This document shows, one piece after another, positions 9,341-18,279 of a stretch of DNA of 64,000 nt; the first letter of the stretch is position 1, and each line of letters starts with the position of its first letter. This DNA comes from Symbiodinium sp. CCMP2592. Lineage: Eukaryota > Sar > Dinophyceae > Suessiales > Symbiodiniaceae. A program made the translations under genes and the position numbers. The notes under the pieces were generated by a model, which had not been told where the DNA came from, searched no databases, and was given only the letters and a program-made list of their open reading frames with translations. The stretch is taken from the NCBI GenBank assembly GCA_905221615.1, contig CAJNDT010003246.1:22501-86500 (forward strand), written 5' to 3'.

Positions 9341-9668
9341 AGGGTACCAGAGAGAGAGAGAGAGAGAGGACGGGAGAGAGAGTTGTTGTCAGTCACACAA
9401 AAAAGCAAAAAAAAAAAAAATCGCGAGCGCTACCGCAGGGGGGTACCCCACTAGAAACGGAAGGAAGAAAGATATCTCTGTGGCACCAGAAAGGGGGAGG
9501 GGGGGGGAGGTGGGGGGGAGCGGGGAGGAGGGGGGGGGGGGGGAGGGGGGAGGGGGGAGGGGGGGGAGGGGGCGGGGGAGGGGGGGGGGGGGGAGAGGGG
9601 GAGGGGGGGGAGGGGGGGGGTGGAGCGGGGGGGGGGGGAGGGGGGGGAGGGGGGGGGAGGGGGGGGGG
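9341..9668. repeat. Low-complexity run: (GA)n, poly(A), then G/GGGGA tract
   Basis: A (GA)n tract lies at about 9350-9383, poly(A) at about 9405-9420, then 9481-9668 is almost pure G with scattered A and few T or C. The 5' LTR of element E1 starts directly after it. A matching G-rich tract follows the 3' LTR at 25868, so this was the insertion target. Confidence 0.85.
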
Positions 9669-9920
9669 TGATTCCGTGGTTAAACCTCTAAAGGGGTAGC
9701 TCTAACAGGTACCTACAGCAATGGCTGCATGCTCATACATATACATTCCGCTGCCCATTGGCTCACAGTGGTTTTACCATATTGAGAAAAGACAAGCTCT
9801 CCTTGCGTAGCAAGACAAAACAACTACTGTCCGTGTGCAGGGCGCTGCCCTTTGATCCTTAGGGAATAACTGGTCATACACCTCCTCACAAGGAGTATCC
9901 CTTGGGGGTGTATCGGCACA
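9669..9920 (+). repeat. E1 5' LTR
   Basis: From tgattccgtggttaaacc to ...tatcggcaca (TG...CA). From 9681 on it matches 25626-25867 nearly base for base; differences include gagaaaag/gagacaag, aataac/aataaac and several near the 3' end. Its first about 12 bases differ from the 3' copy, so its left border is less certain. Confidence 0.8.
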
Positions 9921-9926
9921 GTTTTC

Positions 9927-9940
9927 TGGTAGCGGAGCCC
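9927..9940 (+). promoter_or_regulatory. E1 primer-binding site
   Basis: tggtagcggagccc lies 6 bases inside the 5' LTR. It would pair with the CCA-bearing 3' end of a tRNA (...GCTCCGCTACCA). TGGTA-type sites are typical of copia elements primed by initiator tRNA-Met. The same core recurs in elements E2 and E3. Confidence 0.7.
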
Positions 9941-10022
9941 GGAAAGGGCCGCCCGCCTCACAAAGTCCGCTACAGCGGTCGGCCTCGCCGAACGCTTGAC
10001 CAAGCGGAGAAGAGGCAGCACA

Positions 10023-11525
10023 ATGTCGAGCTCGCATAGCGAAGCCGACGGCAGTTCCCAATCCTCCGGGGGATATGAGAACGAAGAGACCTCCCAAGGT
10101 CCAGCCACTTATGTCGCACAGTCATATGCAACATCTGACCGCATGCTTGCATCATTAGGCATAACGCCCAAGATCGCGCCCGCCTATGATGGCACCACCT
10201 CGTGGTTTGAGTATGAACAGTTGATTGACGACTGGTGCGACATAACAACGCTGGATGACACCAAAAGAGGTCCGTCTCTCAAGACGAGGCTCTCCGGATT
10301 GGACGCAGTACAAAAAGAATCACTTAACCGAGAAAGGCTTGCAGCCCCAGATGGAGTAGATTACTTCAAGAAGAAGATGCGTCCATTTTTCGTGAAAGGA
10401 GAACAGTACGTTTTCCTGTGGCGTTTCCTCGGCCTATTCAAGGCATGGAAGGGCAACCAAGACTTTGTGACTTGGATTGCAAAGTTTGAGATCGTGCTAC
10501 AGCGCGTGAAAAACTCATGGATGGATCTCTTACCAGAGATAGCTCTGGAGGATGCCCATCCAGATTTCATGCAGGCTGTGCAAGCAGATCAAACCTTCTT
10601 GCGCCTACAGGATGCAACCGAGAGAGACACATACGCCGCACGTTTCTTCGAAACATGGAACAAGGAACGCCTTGATAATCATCGAAGAGCGTTTCATCTA
10701 AATGATAATCTCCTAGCTCTCCTCTTCCTAGTGCAGTCCGACCTAAATGAGATGCAACGTGAGAGGTTGGTAACAGCATTGACCAACCAAGGTTACCGAA
10801 TTGAGACCTACACGTACCCTATAGTACGGCAGACCATGTTCGATCAGTTCTCAACGACCAGACCTGGTCTGCAGGATCCCAATATTCGGCACACTTCTCA
10901 CAAGAAGGACCGCCATGGAAGGAGAGATCAACGCCGCAAACGCGGAGGTCGAAACTTCCTCATCCTCGATCAGGGTGAATACGATGGAGTCGATGGATTC
11001 TGGCTCCAAGACGAAGACACCCTTGAGGAAGGCTTTCTTGCCGCCGAGGATGAAGAAGCTGTCTTCTGGACAGTTGATGACCATGAGGCCTTCGTTGCAA
11101 GGAGATTCAAAAAGGGAAGCAGACCAAGAATGCGTCCCGGATCACCGGGAAGAGCAAAGGGTGGCAAGCGAAAAGGACGTGGCCGTTTTAGGTCATACCG
11201 CGGAAAAGGGAGAGCCAACCAGGCAGAACATGATCCAACTGATTCCAGCTATTTCGGTAAAGGAAAAGGAAAGGAAAAAGGAAAAGGTGGAAAAGGCAAA
11301 GGAAAAGGAAAGGAAAAAGGAGATAAAGGAAGCTCCTTCAAGGGCGCAAAGTCAAAAGGCAAGGGTAAGGATACAGCTAAGTCTGCATCCTTACAAGGAG
11401 ACCAAACTGGATCTCCACAGGCCTATGAGAGTTCCACCGCACCGAGCTGGGATTCATGGTATGAGGACAGTTATTATACTGACTCCAGTTGGAATTATGC
11501 CGCTTATGACGATCAAACGTCTTAG
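10023..11525 (+). CDS. gag: E1 Gag
   Basis: First in-frame ATG at 10023 (MSSSHSEADGSSQSSGGYEN); 500 residues to a TAG at 11523-11525. The N-terminal two-thirds is helical and Trp/Leu-rich (WFEYEQLIDDWCD; VFLWRFLGLFKAWKGN), like copia capsid. The tail is strongly basic and Gly/Lys-rich (GKGKGKEKGKGG and similar) then Tyr/Trp/Ser-rich. No CCHC knuckle is seen in Gag itself; the Lys-Gly tail could bind nucleic acid instead. Gag assembles the particle that packages the element's RNA. The pol frame follows in the same phase with only the TAG between, so a Gag-Pol product would need readthrough, or the stop is a lesion. Confidence 0.75.
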   Translation: MSSSHSEADGSSQSSGGYENEETSQGPATYVAQSYATSDRMLASLGITPKIAPAYDGTTSWFEYEQLIDDWCDITTLDDTKRGPSLKTRLSGLDAVQKESLNRERLAAPDGVDYFKKKMRPFFVKGEQYVFLWRFLGLFKAWKGNQDFVTWIAKFEIVLQRVKNSWMDLLPEIALEDAHPDFMQAVQADQTFLRLQDATERDTYAARFFETWNKERLDNHRRAFHLNDNLLALLFLVQSDLNEMQRERLVTALTNQGYRIETYTYPIVRQTMFDQFSTTRPGLQDPNIRHTSHKKDRHGRRDQRRKRGGRNFLILDQGEYDGVDGFWLQDEDTLEEGFLAAEDEEAVFWTVDDHEAFVARRFKKGSRPRMRPGSPGRAKGGKRKGRGRFRSYRGKGRANQAEHDPTDSSYFGKGKGKEKGKGGKGKGKGKEKGDKGSSFKGAKSKGKGKDTAKSASLQGDQTGSPQAYESSTAPSWDSWYEDSYYTDSSWNYAAYDDQTS

Positions 11526-14500
11526 ACATACTATGCATCACAAGCCTCACGAAGAAAAACACGGAGAAAGAAGAGAAGAAATCAAGCAGGATCATCAGGT
11601 AGAGGCACAGATCCGAGCGCGCACCAAGAACCCGTGTTCAACTCATCAGTGAGTTACGTGCCCCAGGTCTTTGAACCATCCGAGGGGCAAGGTGTTGAAA
11701 CTGCAACAGCGGTGTTTCCGTTGCAGCACACAGTCCTATCTGCTCTCACAGAGCGGATCAATCTTGATAAGAACCCTACCTTTGTCATACTTGACTCAGG
11801 TTGTACTAGGGCTATGGGTTCCCGCTATGCGGTGAACAGGCTTATCAAGGCCGTGAAGCAACGTGCCCCAGGCATGATTGATTTCACTTTCTCACCTTCG
11901 AACACGAAGTGCTCTTTCGCAGATAGTGAAACAGCTCTTATCAAGGAGCGTGTAACTCTATGGTTCAACACAACTCCAAGAAGAGATACAACCATAGAAG
12001 TTCTGGATCAGGGGAGAGTTCCCATTTTGTTCTGCATCGAACAGATGAGGAATCTAAGAATGACCCTCGAGTGTAGTCCCACAGCTGACCTAGCAACGTG
12101 TGAAGCTTTCGGTTTGTATAAAACCCCTCTTCCGATTAGTACCAATAACCATTTGGTATTGGACCTTCTAGGCTTCACGTCCACCAGGAAGTATCTCCCT
12201 AAATCAGGTACGTCGTTCAGTGCGACAGAGACTGCTCTAGGAGCTGGGAAGCCAAAGGAAGAAGGAAGATCTTATACTAGGATCCCGGAAGGTCGCTGTC
12301 CAGCTTGCGCAGGACAGAAAAGGGCTCATACGTACCTCAAAGGTTGCGACAAGGCACCTGAGGGAGCAGCTGATCCACCACCGAAGAGGATTTCAGGTAA
12401 GAAGAAGCCTCTTCCATCTGATCCGGCAGAATCATCTGCCAAGAAACCCGATCCACCAGAACTATCTGGTGATGCTCCTGAGCCTTCCGAACCGCCGGAA
12501 CCATCATCAGGCTCTAGAGACAAACCTGCAGAATCATCTGCACCGCACGAACCTCCAGAAGAAGAAAGACTTGAGGTTCCACCTGCGAAGACAAAGACTC
12601 CAAAGGGTCTTAAAGACCTTCTGAAGAAAACCCGCAAATATGCGGTCAAACCTCCTGTTGAGGAGAAGTCTATGGTCCCAGGAGCTGATGACGGGACGGA
12701 GGTAAGACCACTTGCGTCAAGAGAATACCCGGCTCCTGGTACAGACTCACCTACAGGTGAAGAGATTGTCGCAGAACCATCGCCATCTCTTCCCATTGCT
12801 CTTCGCAGGATTCAGGAGAAGCTTAAGGACCCTGTAGAACTCTATAAGCTTCACCTTAAGCACCGTCATATGAGTACGGATCAGTTCAAGCGACGCACGA
12901 AAGCCTTACAGATCCCAAAGGAGATATATGAGCTATATGACCAACTGGTCAAAAAGTGTTCAGCCTGTCAGGAACACGTGAGCGCTCCTTCAAGAGCGAA
13001 GATTTCCGGTTTAAGATCAGAGACTTTCGGTGATCTCACCTTCGTAGATCACGGTGAGCTTCCAATTCCCGGCAAGAATAGTCGCTTAATATTTCTTATT
13101 CTCTATGACGGAGCAACAAACCTGTTGACTTCCGAAGTAGTCCAGGATAAAGAAGAGCATACTACAATGTCGATTATGAATGACTACTTTGAAAAATTTC
13201 AGATCAACCCAAAGGTTGTAGTTGGAGATCAAGCATTTATGACTCCAAAAATGGAGGCTTATTACAATCGGCAGAATATCAAGCCTGTAGCAACAGGACC
13301 TGGAACACCATGGCCCAACAGGGCCGAAGCTGCTGTAAGATTGCTGACGCATCAGATTAAGATCATACTTCAGATCCTGAAGGATGGTGACCCGCAGTAT
13401 AACGGAATCACCATGAAGTATGGCAACCTCGTTCGACAAGCATGTTTGGCAAGAAACCCTTCGATTACCTACGGAGGAGTTACTCCTTTGGAAATGGCCT
13501 TTGGTAGGCGTCCTCGAGATGTTATAACACCAGAGAACGCTGATCCCAATCAGTTGACAGGTAATCCAACTGATACGGAAGTCACTGCGAGAGCCATTAA
13601 GGAGCTTGCCAACAGGGCTTACCAAGAGGCAAGCCAATCTGATGATCTGCGTAGAGATCTTGCAGCCAGACTGTCAATGACCCAAGGACCTTTCTCTTTG
13701 GGAGATAAGGTTTTCTACTGGTCAGAAGATAAGTCTAAGATTGGATCCACTGGGTCCAAACATGGATCTTGGCTAAAAGGAAAGGTGATCTCCGAACTCG
13801 GAGGATCCATGGTAGGTGTGGATCTTGGAACACGCATCGTCCGCGTTAATATCTCAAAAATGAGGAAAAATTATGACATAACATCTGATGTGGAGATTCC
13901 TCTCGCGCCTGATGAGGAAACTCTGACGTCAGAAGGTTCTGATCACGCAAGTTGCATGGTCACCTTTGATGCTTCCCTGCAGTCGACAGACCTAACGGTT
14001 CCGCATCAAGAGTGTAACTGGCAGGTCACCAGCACTGGGAAGATTGACTTCCTAGAACTCTACGGTGGATCTCCCCGTATGAGTCACAAGGCTGCCCTGT
14101 CAGGTCTGCGAGTAGGTCAGCCAGTCGACTTGCGTAGTGGTCTAGATCTTGAGCAACCGCAAGGTCGCGCCAATCTTCTTAGGATCATCAAGGAACAAGA
14201 ACCTACTATTATTGTTATGTCACCCGATCACTCTCAGTGGTCTAGCTGGTACTCACAGTGGAAGAAAGGCTCTGCCAAGAGACTTTCTGTTTTAAAATTC
14301 TGTGAATCGGTCGCAGACCACCAAATGAAGCTCGGACGTTACTGTGTTCTTGAGAACCCATACTACAGCAGGCTCTGGTCTTCACCAGAAGCAAAACGCC
14401 TGTTTTCCAACCGCAAGATCAGCTATGAGGTCTGTAACCTACAAGCCTATGGCATGAAAGATCCAAAAGGATACTATGAATCGAAATCCTCGATTTTCAT

Positions 14501-15647
14501 GCACAACCTGCCACCGCAGGGTCTAACTCCTCTCCAGAGGCATTCTGCCAAAACGAAATCTCCAACATCTCCACCAGGAGACGAAAAGGGGATTCAAGGC
14601 TACGGTCTTAAAACGAAACTCGCACAAGTGTATCCTTATGAATTCTGTGAGACCTTTGCCTCGTGTTTGGCAAGATTCCTGAAGAGAGATGCATATGCAT
14701 CTCATCTTTCCTTGGTCACAGACATGCTAGAATACTCTGGAGATGAATGCCTCCAGGGACTTTCGGAACTTCTTGACCAGGAGTATTCACTTTTGACAGC
14801 AAATCCTCTCAAGGATTCCAAACTCTTGCAAGATCCGAAAATCAGATCACTTGTTGCTAGAGTAAATTCCTTATCGAGTAAAACTGAATTACCATTGCAT
14901 CATTTCAAACCATCACCGTCCCTTGATGCCTTGGTGTCAGACATTACTCGCCTTAGATCAAGACTCTTACCAGGGTCTGGTTTCGAACAGTGTACTCTAT
15001 ACAGAGGTACATTTGGAACAGTCAAAGCACTCACCAGTGTAACTGATGGCGTTATTGTCTTTTGGAACAAGAAGAAGCCCAATTCGACTATGACGTGTTG
15101 CTTGCCGCACCAGGTTTCCTGGAACAAGGTACACCCATCAACCTTCTCGGGGGTGCTCTTCCAGATGACAGGCGGCAAGACTTCACCGTCCGTGCGAACA
15201 CCGCCGGATGTTATCATGTCGGACGAAGAGGTTTCGCCGTCAGACCCGTCAGAACCCATGAGCACGAATCGCTCACGGATCACATCTGACGATGTCTCTA
15301 TGCCGGAACCAGATCAGCCGATGCCTCCCGGCACGCCGCCGTCGCGTCCTCCTCCTCCCATACCTCCACCGCGACTACCGGCCGTTTCCTCCGATGAGCC
15401 CGTGGCTCCTGCTCGGGCTAAGCCTCGCGTGCATCCGCCTCCTCGCGTTCCGTCTCCTCGGCGTCTGGGGGGTGATGTGTCGCCAAGGTCGTCATCGGAA
15501 AGGAAAGTTTCGCCGCACAAACAGAAATCACCTTCACAGGTGCCGACACCAAAACCTAAACCGAAGGCACATCCACAGGGACCCATTCTTCCGTTACAAC
15601 AAGATGAAGAAGATTCTGAAGAAGAACTGGTCCCGGACGACCCCTGA
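11526..15647 (+). CDS. pol: E1 Pol part 1: protease, integrase, methyltransferase-like domain
   Basis: Continues the Gag frame after the TAG. The first in-frame ATG lies after the protease active site, so independent initiation is unlikely. Aspartic protease: VILDSGCTRAMG (DSG near 11793). A CCHC-like knuckle CPACAGQKRAHTYLKGC follows near 12295. Integrase: HHCC zinc segment (LKHRHMS ... KKCSACQEH, 12850-12975), then catalytic residues in FVDHGE (about 13045), VVVGDQAFM (about 13225) and NRAEAAVRLL (about 13320). Next is a domain at about 14030-14680 with motifs reminiscent of C5 cytosine methyltransferases (LELYGGSPRMS; VMSPDHSQWSSW; VLENPYYSRLW; AYGMKDPKGYY) but lacking the catalytic Pro-Cys. 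A Pro-rich linker (15180-15640) ends at an in-frame TGA at 15645. Confidence 0.75.
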   Translation, partial: TYYASQASRRKTRRKKRRNQAGSSGRGTDPSAHQEPVFNSSVSYVPQVFEPSEGQGVETATAVFPLQHTVLSALTERINLDKNPTFVILDSGCTRAMGSRYAVNRLIKAVKQRAPGMIDFTFSPSNTKCSFADSETALIKERVTLWFNTTPRRDTTIEVLDQGRVPILFCIEQMRNLRMTLECSPTADLATCEAFGLYKTPLPISTNNHLVLDLLGFTSTRKYLPKSGTSFSATETALGAGKPKEEGRSYTRIPEGRCPACAGQKRAHTYLKGCDKAPEGAADPPPKRISGKKKPLPSDPAESSAKKPDPPELSGDAPEPSEPPEPSSGSRDKPAESSAPHEPPEEERLEVPPAKTKTPKGLKDLLKKTRKYAVKPPVEEKSMVPGADDGTEVRPLASREYPAPGTDSPTGEEIVAEPSPSLPIALRRIQEKLKDPVELYKLHLKHRHMSTDQFKRRTKALQIPKEIYELYDQLVKKCSACQEHVSAPSRAKISGLRSETFGDLTFVDHGELPIPGKNSRLIFLILYDGATNLLTSEVVQDKEEHTTMSIMNDYFEKFQINPKVVVGDQAFMTPKMEAYYNRQNIKPVATGPGTPWPNRAEAAVRLLTHQIKIILQILKDGDPQYNGITMKYGNLVRQACLARNPSITYGGVTPLEMAFGRRPRDVITPENADPNQLTGNPTDTEVTARAIKELANRAYQEASQSDDLRRDLAARLSMTQGPFSLGDKVFYWSEDKSKIGSTGSKHGSWLKGKVISELGGSMVGVDLGTRIVRVNISKMRKNYDITSDVEIPLAPDEETLTSEGSDHASCMVTFDASLQSTDLTVPHQECNWQVTSTGKIDFLELYGGSPRMSHKAALSGLRVGQPVDLRSGLDLEQPQGRANLLRIIKEQEPTIIVMSPDHSQWSSWYSQWKKGSAKRLSVLKFCESVADHQMKLGRYCVLENPYYSRLWSSPEAKRLFSNRKISYEVCNLQAYGMKDPKGYYESKSSIFMHNLPPQGLTPLQRHSAKTKSPTSPPGDEKGIQGYGLKTKLAQVYPYEFCETFASCLARFLKRDAYASHLSLVTDMLEYSGDECLQGLSELLDQEYSLLTANPLKDSKLLQDPKIRSLVARVNSLSSKTELPLHHFKPSPSLDALVSDITRLRSRLLPGSGFEQCTLYRGTFGTVKALTSVTDGVIVFWNKKKPNSTMTCCLPHQVSWNKVHPSTFSGVLFQMTGGKTSPSVRTPPDVIMSDEEVSPSDPSEPMSTNRSRITSDDVSMPEPDQPMPPGTPPSRPPPPIPPPRLPAVSSDEPVAPARAKPRVHPPPRVPSPRRLGGDVSPRSSSERKVSPHKQKSPSQVPTPKPKPKAHPQGPILPLQQDEEDSEEELVPDDP

Positions 15648-17903
15648 CAACCGTCCGCTCCTCCTCACACCTCTGGTTCACCAGAACCGGAGAGCGATGC
15701 CGAGTCAGAAGACACAAGGTATTACTCTGATGAGGAAGGTGACCTGTTCGTAGATGAGAAGGACTGGAATCCCCCCCCCCCTCCCACCCCCGCCCCTCCC
15801 CCCCCCCCCCCCCCCCCCCTTAACTCCACTCCCCCCCCCACTCCCCCCCCCTGTTCCCCTCAGCCCCCCACCCCCACCCCCCCACCCCTCCCCCTCACAG
15901 CCCCCCCTTTTCACCCCCCCCACACCCCCCCCGCGTCCCACCCCCTCCCTTTACCCCCCCCCTACCCAGTCCGCCTCCCCCAACCCCCCCCACCGTTCCC
16001 CCCCCCCCACCCCCCACCCCCACCCCCCTGCGCCACCTTCCCTCCCCCCCTTGACCTTCTAACAGAAGAACAGAAACTGTGCAGTAACACAGGTTCTTTC
16101 TCCATGCCTCGGTACATGCATGGCGGACCCGTAGACATCAGAGAGGTAACATCAAGAGTGAGGTCAGACCGAACACGGTATAAACCCACCAAAAGGTTCC
16201 GATCTGACATCCGTGAAGAGTATGATCTTCTCACGGAAGAGGACAAAGCCTTATCCCTAAGTTCCCCCAGGAACTCAGCAAATTTGACCCAGAAGGCACA
16301 ACGGAAGGAGGCAACCGCCAAGGAAAAGCGTGAGATGAAGAAACACTTTGATGAAGCGAAAGCAGCAGAATATCAGAGCTGGCTAGACAATGATGTCTTT
16401 GAGCTCGTCGATACACGGAAACTCGGAAACATCCGAAATTATGTCACTGGTCGATGGGTCCTGACTCTAAAAAGCGATAAGGACGGAAACTTCCTTAAGT
16501 GCAAGGCCCGATGGGTCCTAAGAGGTTTCCAGGATCGACAAAAGGACATACAACAAACTGATAGTCCTGCTGCGAGTCGCCCAGGTTTCCGCTTGGCGAT
16601 TCAACTAGCAGCTAACAAGCTGTGGAGACTGACACACATCGACCTAAAGACTGCTTTTCTGCAGGGTGAAGCCTATGATGAGTCGAGAGACATAATCTGT
16701 CAGATTCCTCCTGAAGCAGGTTATCCTCCCTACATTGCAGCGAGGATGAAGAAACCCGCTTATGGACTTAACGATGCAACTCGAAGATGGTGGAACATCG
16801 TTGATAAGGCACTCCTGTCTTACGGCCTGGTGCCAACCCGTGCGGATCGCTGTACATATGTTCTGTATGGTAAGAAGTCTGCAACAGCAGATTCTGAGCT
16901 CAAGAAGTCTCAGCCAAAGACCATGGAATCAGCGATTGACTATCTCCTAGATCCCATAGCAGGCAACAATGCCAAGGGTAGACAGGTACATGGAGGAGTC
17001 TGTTTACATGTAGATGACCTGTGCATGGCCGGTGATGACACCTTTCGTAAGGCCGTGATTGAATCGATCAAAAAGGAGTTTGCAGTCGGTTCTGAAGACA
17101 CGAACGATATTATGTGTGTAGGACAGAGATTAGTCTGGAAGGATGCTACAGCATCAGTGCCAGCACATATCTCAGTAAATCAGAACCTAGCTGTTGAAGC
17201 TCTAGAAGAAATTGTTTTTGACAAGAAGCTCAACAATGAGAAACAATGCACACCACAGCAGCACACTGCTTATAGAAGTGTTTTAGGACAGATCAACTGG
17301 CTACAAAGCCGGACTCAAGCTCACATCTGTTATCGCTTCAGTCGGTGTGCGAGCAAGGCTGCCAAGCCTACTATCGGTGATATTCGAGAACTGAACAAGC
17401 TTGTTAGGATTTTGAAGTCTACCGAAGTAGAATTGCGTTTTTGGCCGCTGAAAGGAAATCTCAGAATCCTCGGTTACCCTGATGCTTCCTACAGGAACAA
17501 TGATGACAAATCGTCTCAGAGAGCACATGTTATTTTCCTTGCTGAAGATCGAAATCCAAGGCTAAAGGGAATGAAACAATCAGCAGCAGCTGCTTCTTCC
17601 AAGAAGAACGATTTCTCTGAATCCTCTATTAAGGAAACATCCTCGAGAGGTAGCCTGGTGGATTATGAGTCTCAAAAGATTACGACAACCACAATGTCCA
17701 CAACAGTGGCAGAGCTTAACGCACTGATGCGTTGCTTTGGTACTTGCCTGTTCCTCAAGGGACTCTGGGCAGATCTCTCATCAGAGACCGTACCCATACA
17801 TATCAGAACAGATGCGAACAATCTTGTGACAATTGTTAACAGCAGGCACGACACACCTTCCAGAGCAGAAGGAAACTCACCACCTCATTCAGATGCTTCG
17901 TAA
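15648..17903 (+). CDS. pol: E1 Pol part 2: reverse transcriptase and RNase H N-terminal part
   Basis: Same frame as Gag and Pol part 1 across the TGA at 15645; the first ATG is at 16104 after the C-rich tract. Copia-type reverse transcriptase: WVLTLKSDKDGNFLKCKARW start, first catalytic Asp in THIDLKTAFLQGE (about 16640), KKPAYGLNDATRRWW, then LHVDDLCMAGDD (VDD at 17010-17018). RNase H follows: GYPDASYRNN (about 17475), TTVAELNALMRCF with the acidic residue, and HIRTDANNLVTI. The frame ends at TAA 17901-17903 because of a frameshift at about 17850-17865, in a CA-repeat-like stretch, that moves the true coding phase to the next frame. Confidence 0.8.
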   Translation, partial: QPSAPPHTSGSPEPESDAESEDTRYYSDEEGDLFVDEKDWNPPPPPTPAPPPPPPPPLNSTPPPTPPPCSPQPPTPTPPPLPLTAPPFHPPHTPPASHPLPLPPPYPVRLPQPPPPFPPPHPPPPPPCATFPPPLDLLTEEQKLCSNTGSFSMPRYMHGGPVDIREVTSRVRSDRTRYKPTKRFRSDIREEYDLLTEEDKALSLSSPRNSANLTQKAQRKEATAKEKREMKKHFDEAKAAEYQSWLDNDVFELVDTRKLGNIRNYVTGRWVLTLKSDKDGNFLKCKARWVLRGFQDRQKDIQQTDSPAASRPGFRLAIQLAANKLWRLTHIDLKTAFLQGEAYDESRDIICQIPPEAGYPPYIAARMKKPAYGLNDATRRWWNIVDKALLSYGLVPTRADRCTYVLYGKKSATADSELKKSQPKTMESAIDYLLDPIAGNNAKGRQVHGGVCLHVDDLCMAGDDTFRKAVIESIKKEFAVGSEDTNDIMCVGQRLVWKDATASVPAHISVNQNLAVEALEEIVFDKKLNNEKQCTPQQHTAYRSVLGQINWLQSRTQAHICYRFSRCASKAAKPTIGDIRELNKLVRILKSTEVELRFWPLKGNLRILGYPDASYRNNDDKSSQRAHVIFLAEDRNPRLKGMKQSAAAASSKKNDFSESSIKETSSRGSLVDYESQKITTTTMSTTVAELNALMRCFGTCLFLKGLWADLSSETVPIHIRTDANNLVTIVNSRHDTPSRAEGNSPPHSDAS
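15771..16052 (+). repeat. 282-base C-rich tract inside E1 pol
   Basis: Almost pure C with scattered A/T. It begins immediately after codons for DEKDWN and ends before DLLTEEQKLC. Its length is a multiple of three and I see no stop in the pol frame, so it would encode about 94 mostly Pro residues between integrase/methyltransferase-like and reverse transcriptase regions. It may be an expansion or an assembly artefact. Confidence 0.85.
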
Positions 17904-18201
17904 GGAATCCAACTCTGGATCTTTAGATGACCTAGCTCATGTAAGCTCGAAGTACTGCCTAGCTGATGCATTAACAAAGCACTCGGCGCAACCTGATGAG
18001 CTTCTCAAGGCTCTGGAAACAGGGAATTTACCAGAAACAGACATTCATCCACCCTTCCGTGAACTTCTTCAACATAAAGCTTTCACTGTTCGGTGGACCA
18101 TAGACAATCTCAAGAATGCCGCCACAGCGGTAGCCTTCCTTGGAATTGATGTCTCAACAGAGATTTACCGATTATTTTACTGCCAAGGAATATGGTGGTA
18201 G
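17833..18201 (+). pseudogene. pol: E1 RNase H C-terminal part, frameshifted
   Basis: From about 17866 this frame carries the end of RNase H: LPEQKETHHLIQMLRKE, then SSKYCLADALTKHSAQP. ADALTK is the hallmark of the copia RNase H end. A loss of two bases (or gain of one) around 17850-17865, within gacacacc, separates it from the upstream frame. The ATG at 17833 is not a real start. The protein would end at TAG 18199-18201, where a standard copia element would soon reach its 3' LTR. Confidence 0.7.
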
Positions 18202-18259
18202 TCTCGTTTGCTGGTAGCACAACCATGTGCTGGATTTTCTATTTAGACTGTTTTCCGTC

Positions 18260-18279
18260 TAAAAGAAAATTGGTGTCTG
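18260..18279 (+). promoter_or_regulatory. Second polypurine-tract-like site in E1
   Basis: taaaagaaaattggtgtctg differs by one base from the 20 bases at 25596-25615, which form the 3' polypurine tract and first bases of the 3' LTR. Two short hairpins (tttagac/gtctaaa and agcac/gtgct) lie just upstream. It could be an internal plus-strand priming site or a scar of the old 3' end. Confidence 0.45.

Noticed and set aside
9292..9699. Gly-rich 135-codon frame and alternatives
   Set aside because: Runs through GA, poly(A) and G tracts up to the LTR; only the first codons overlap the real Cys-rich exon, in another frame.
15754..16062. Pro-rich frame starting MRRTG and minus-strand Gly-rich frame
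   Set aside because: Out of phase with pol and made of the C tract.
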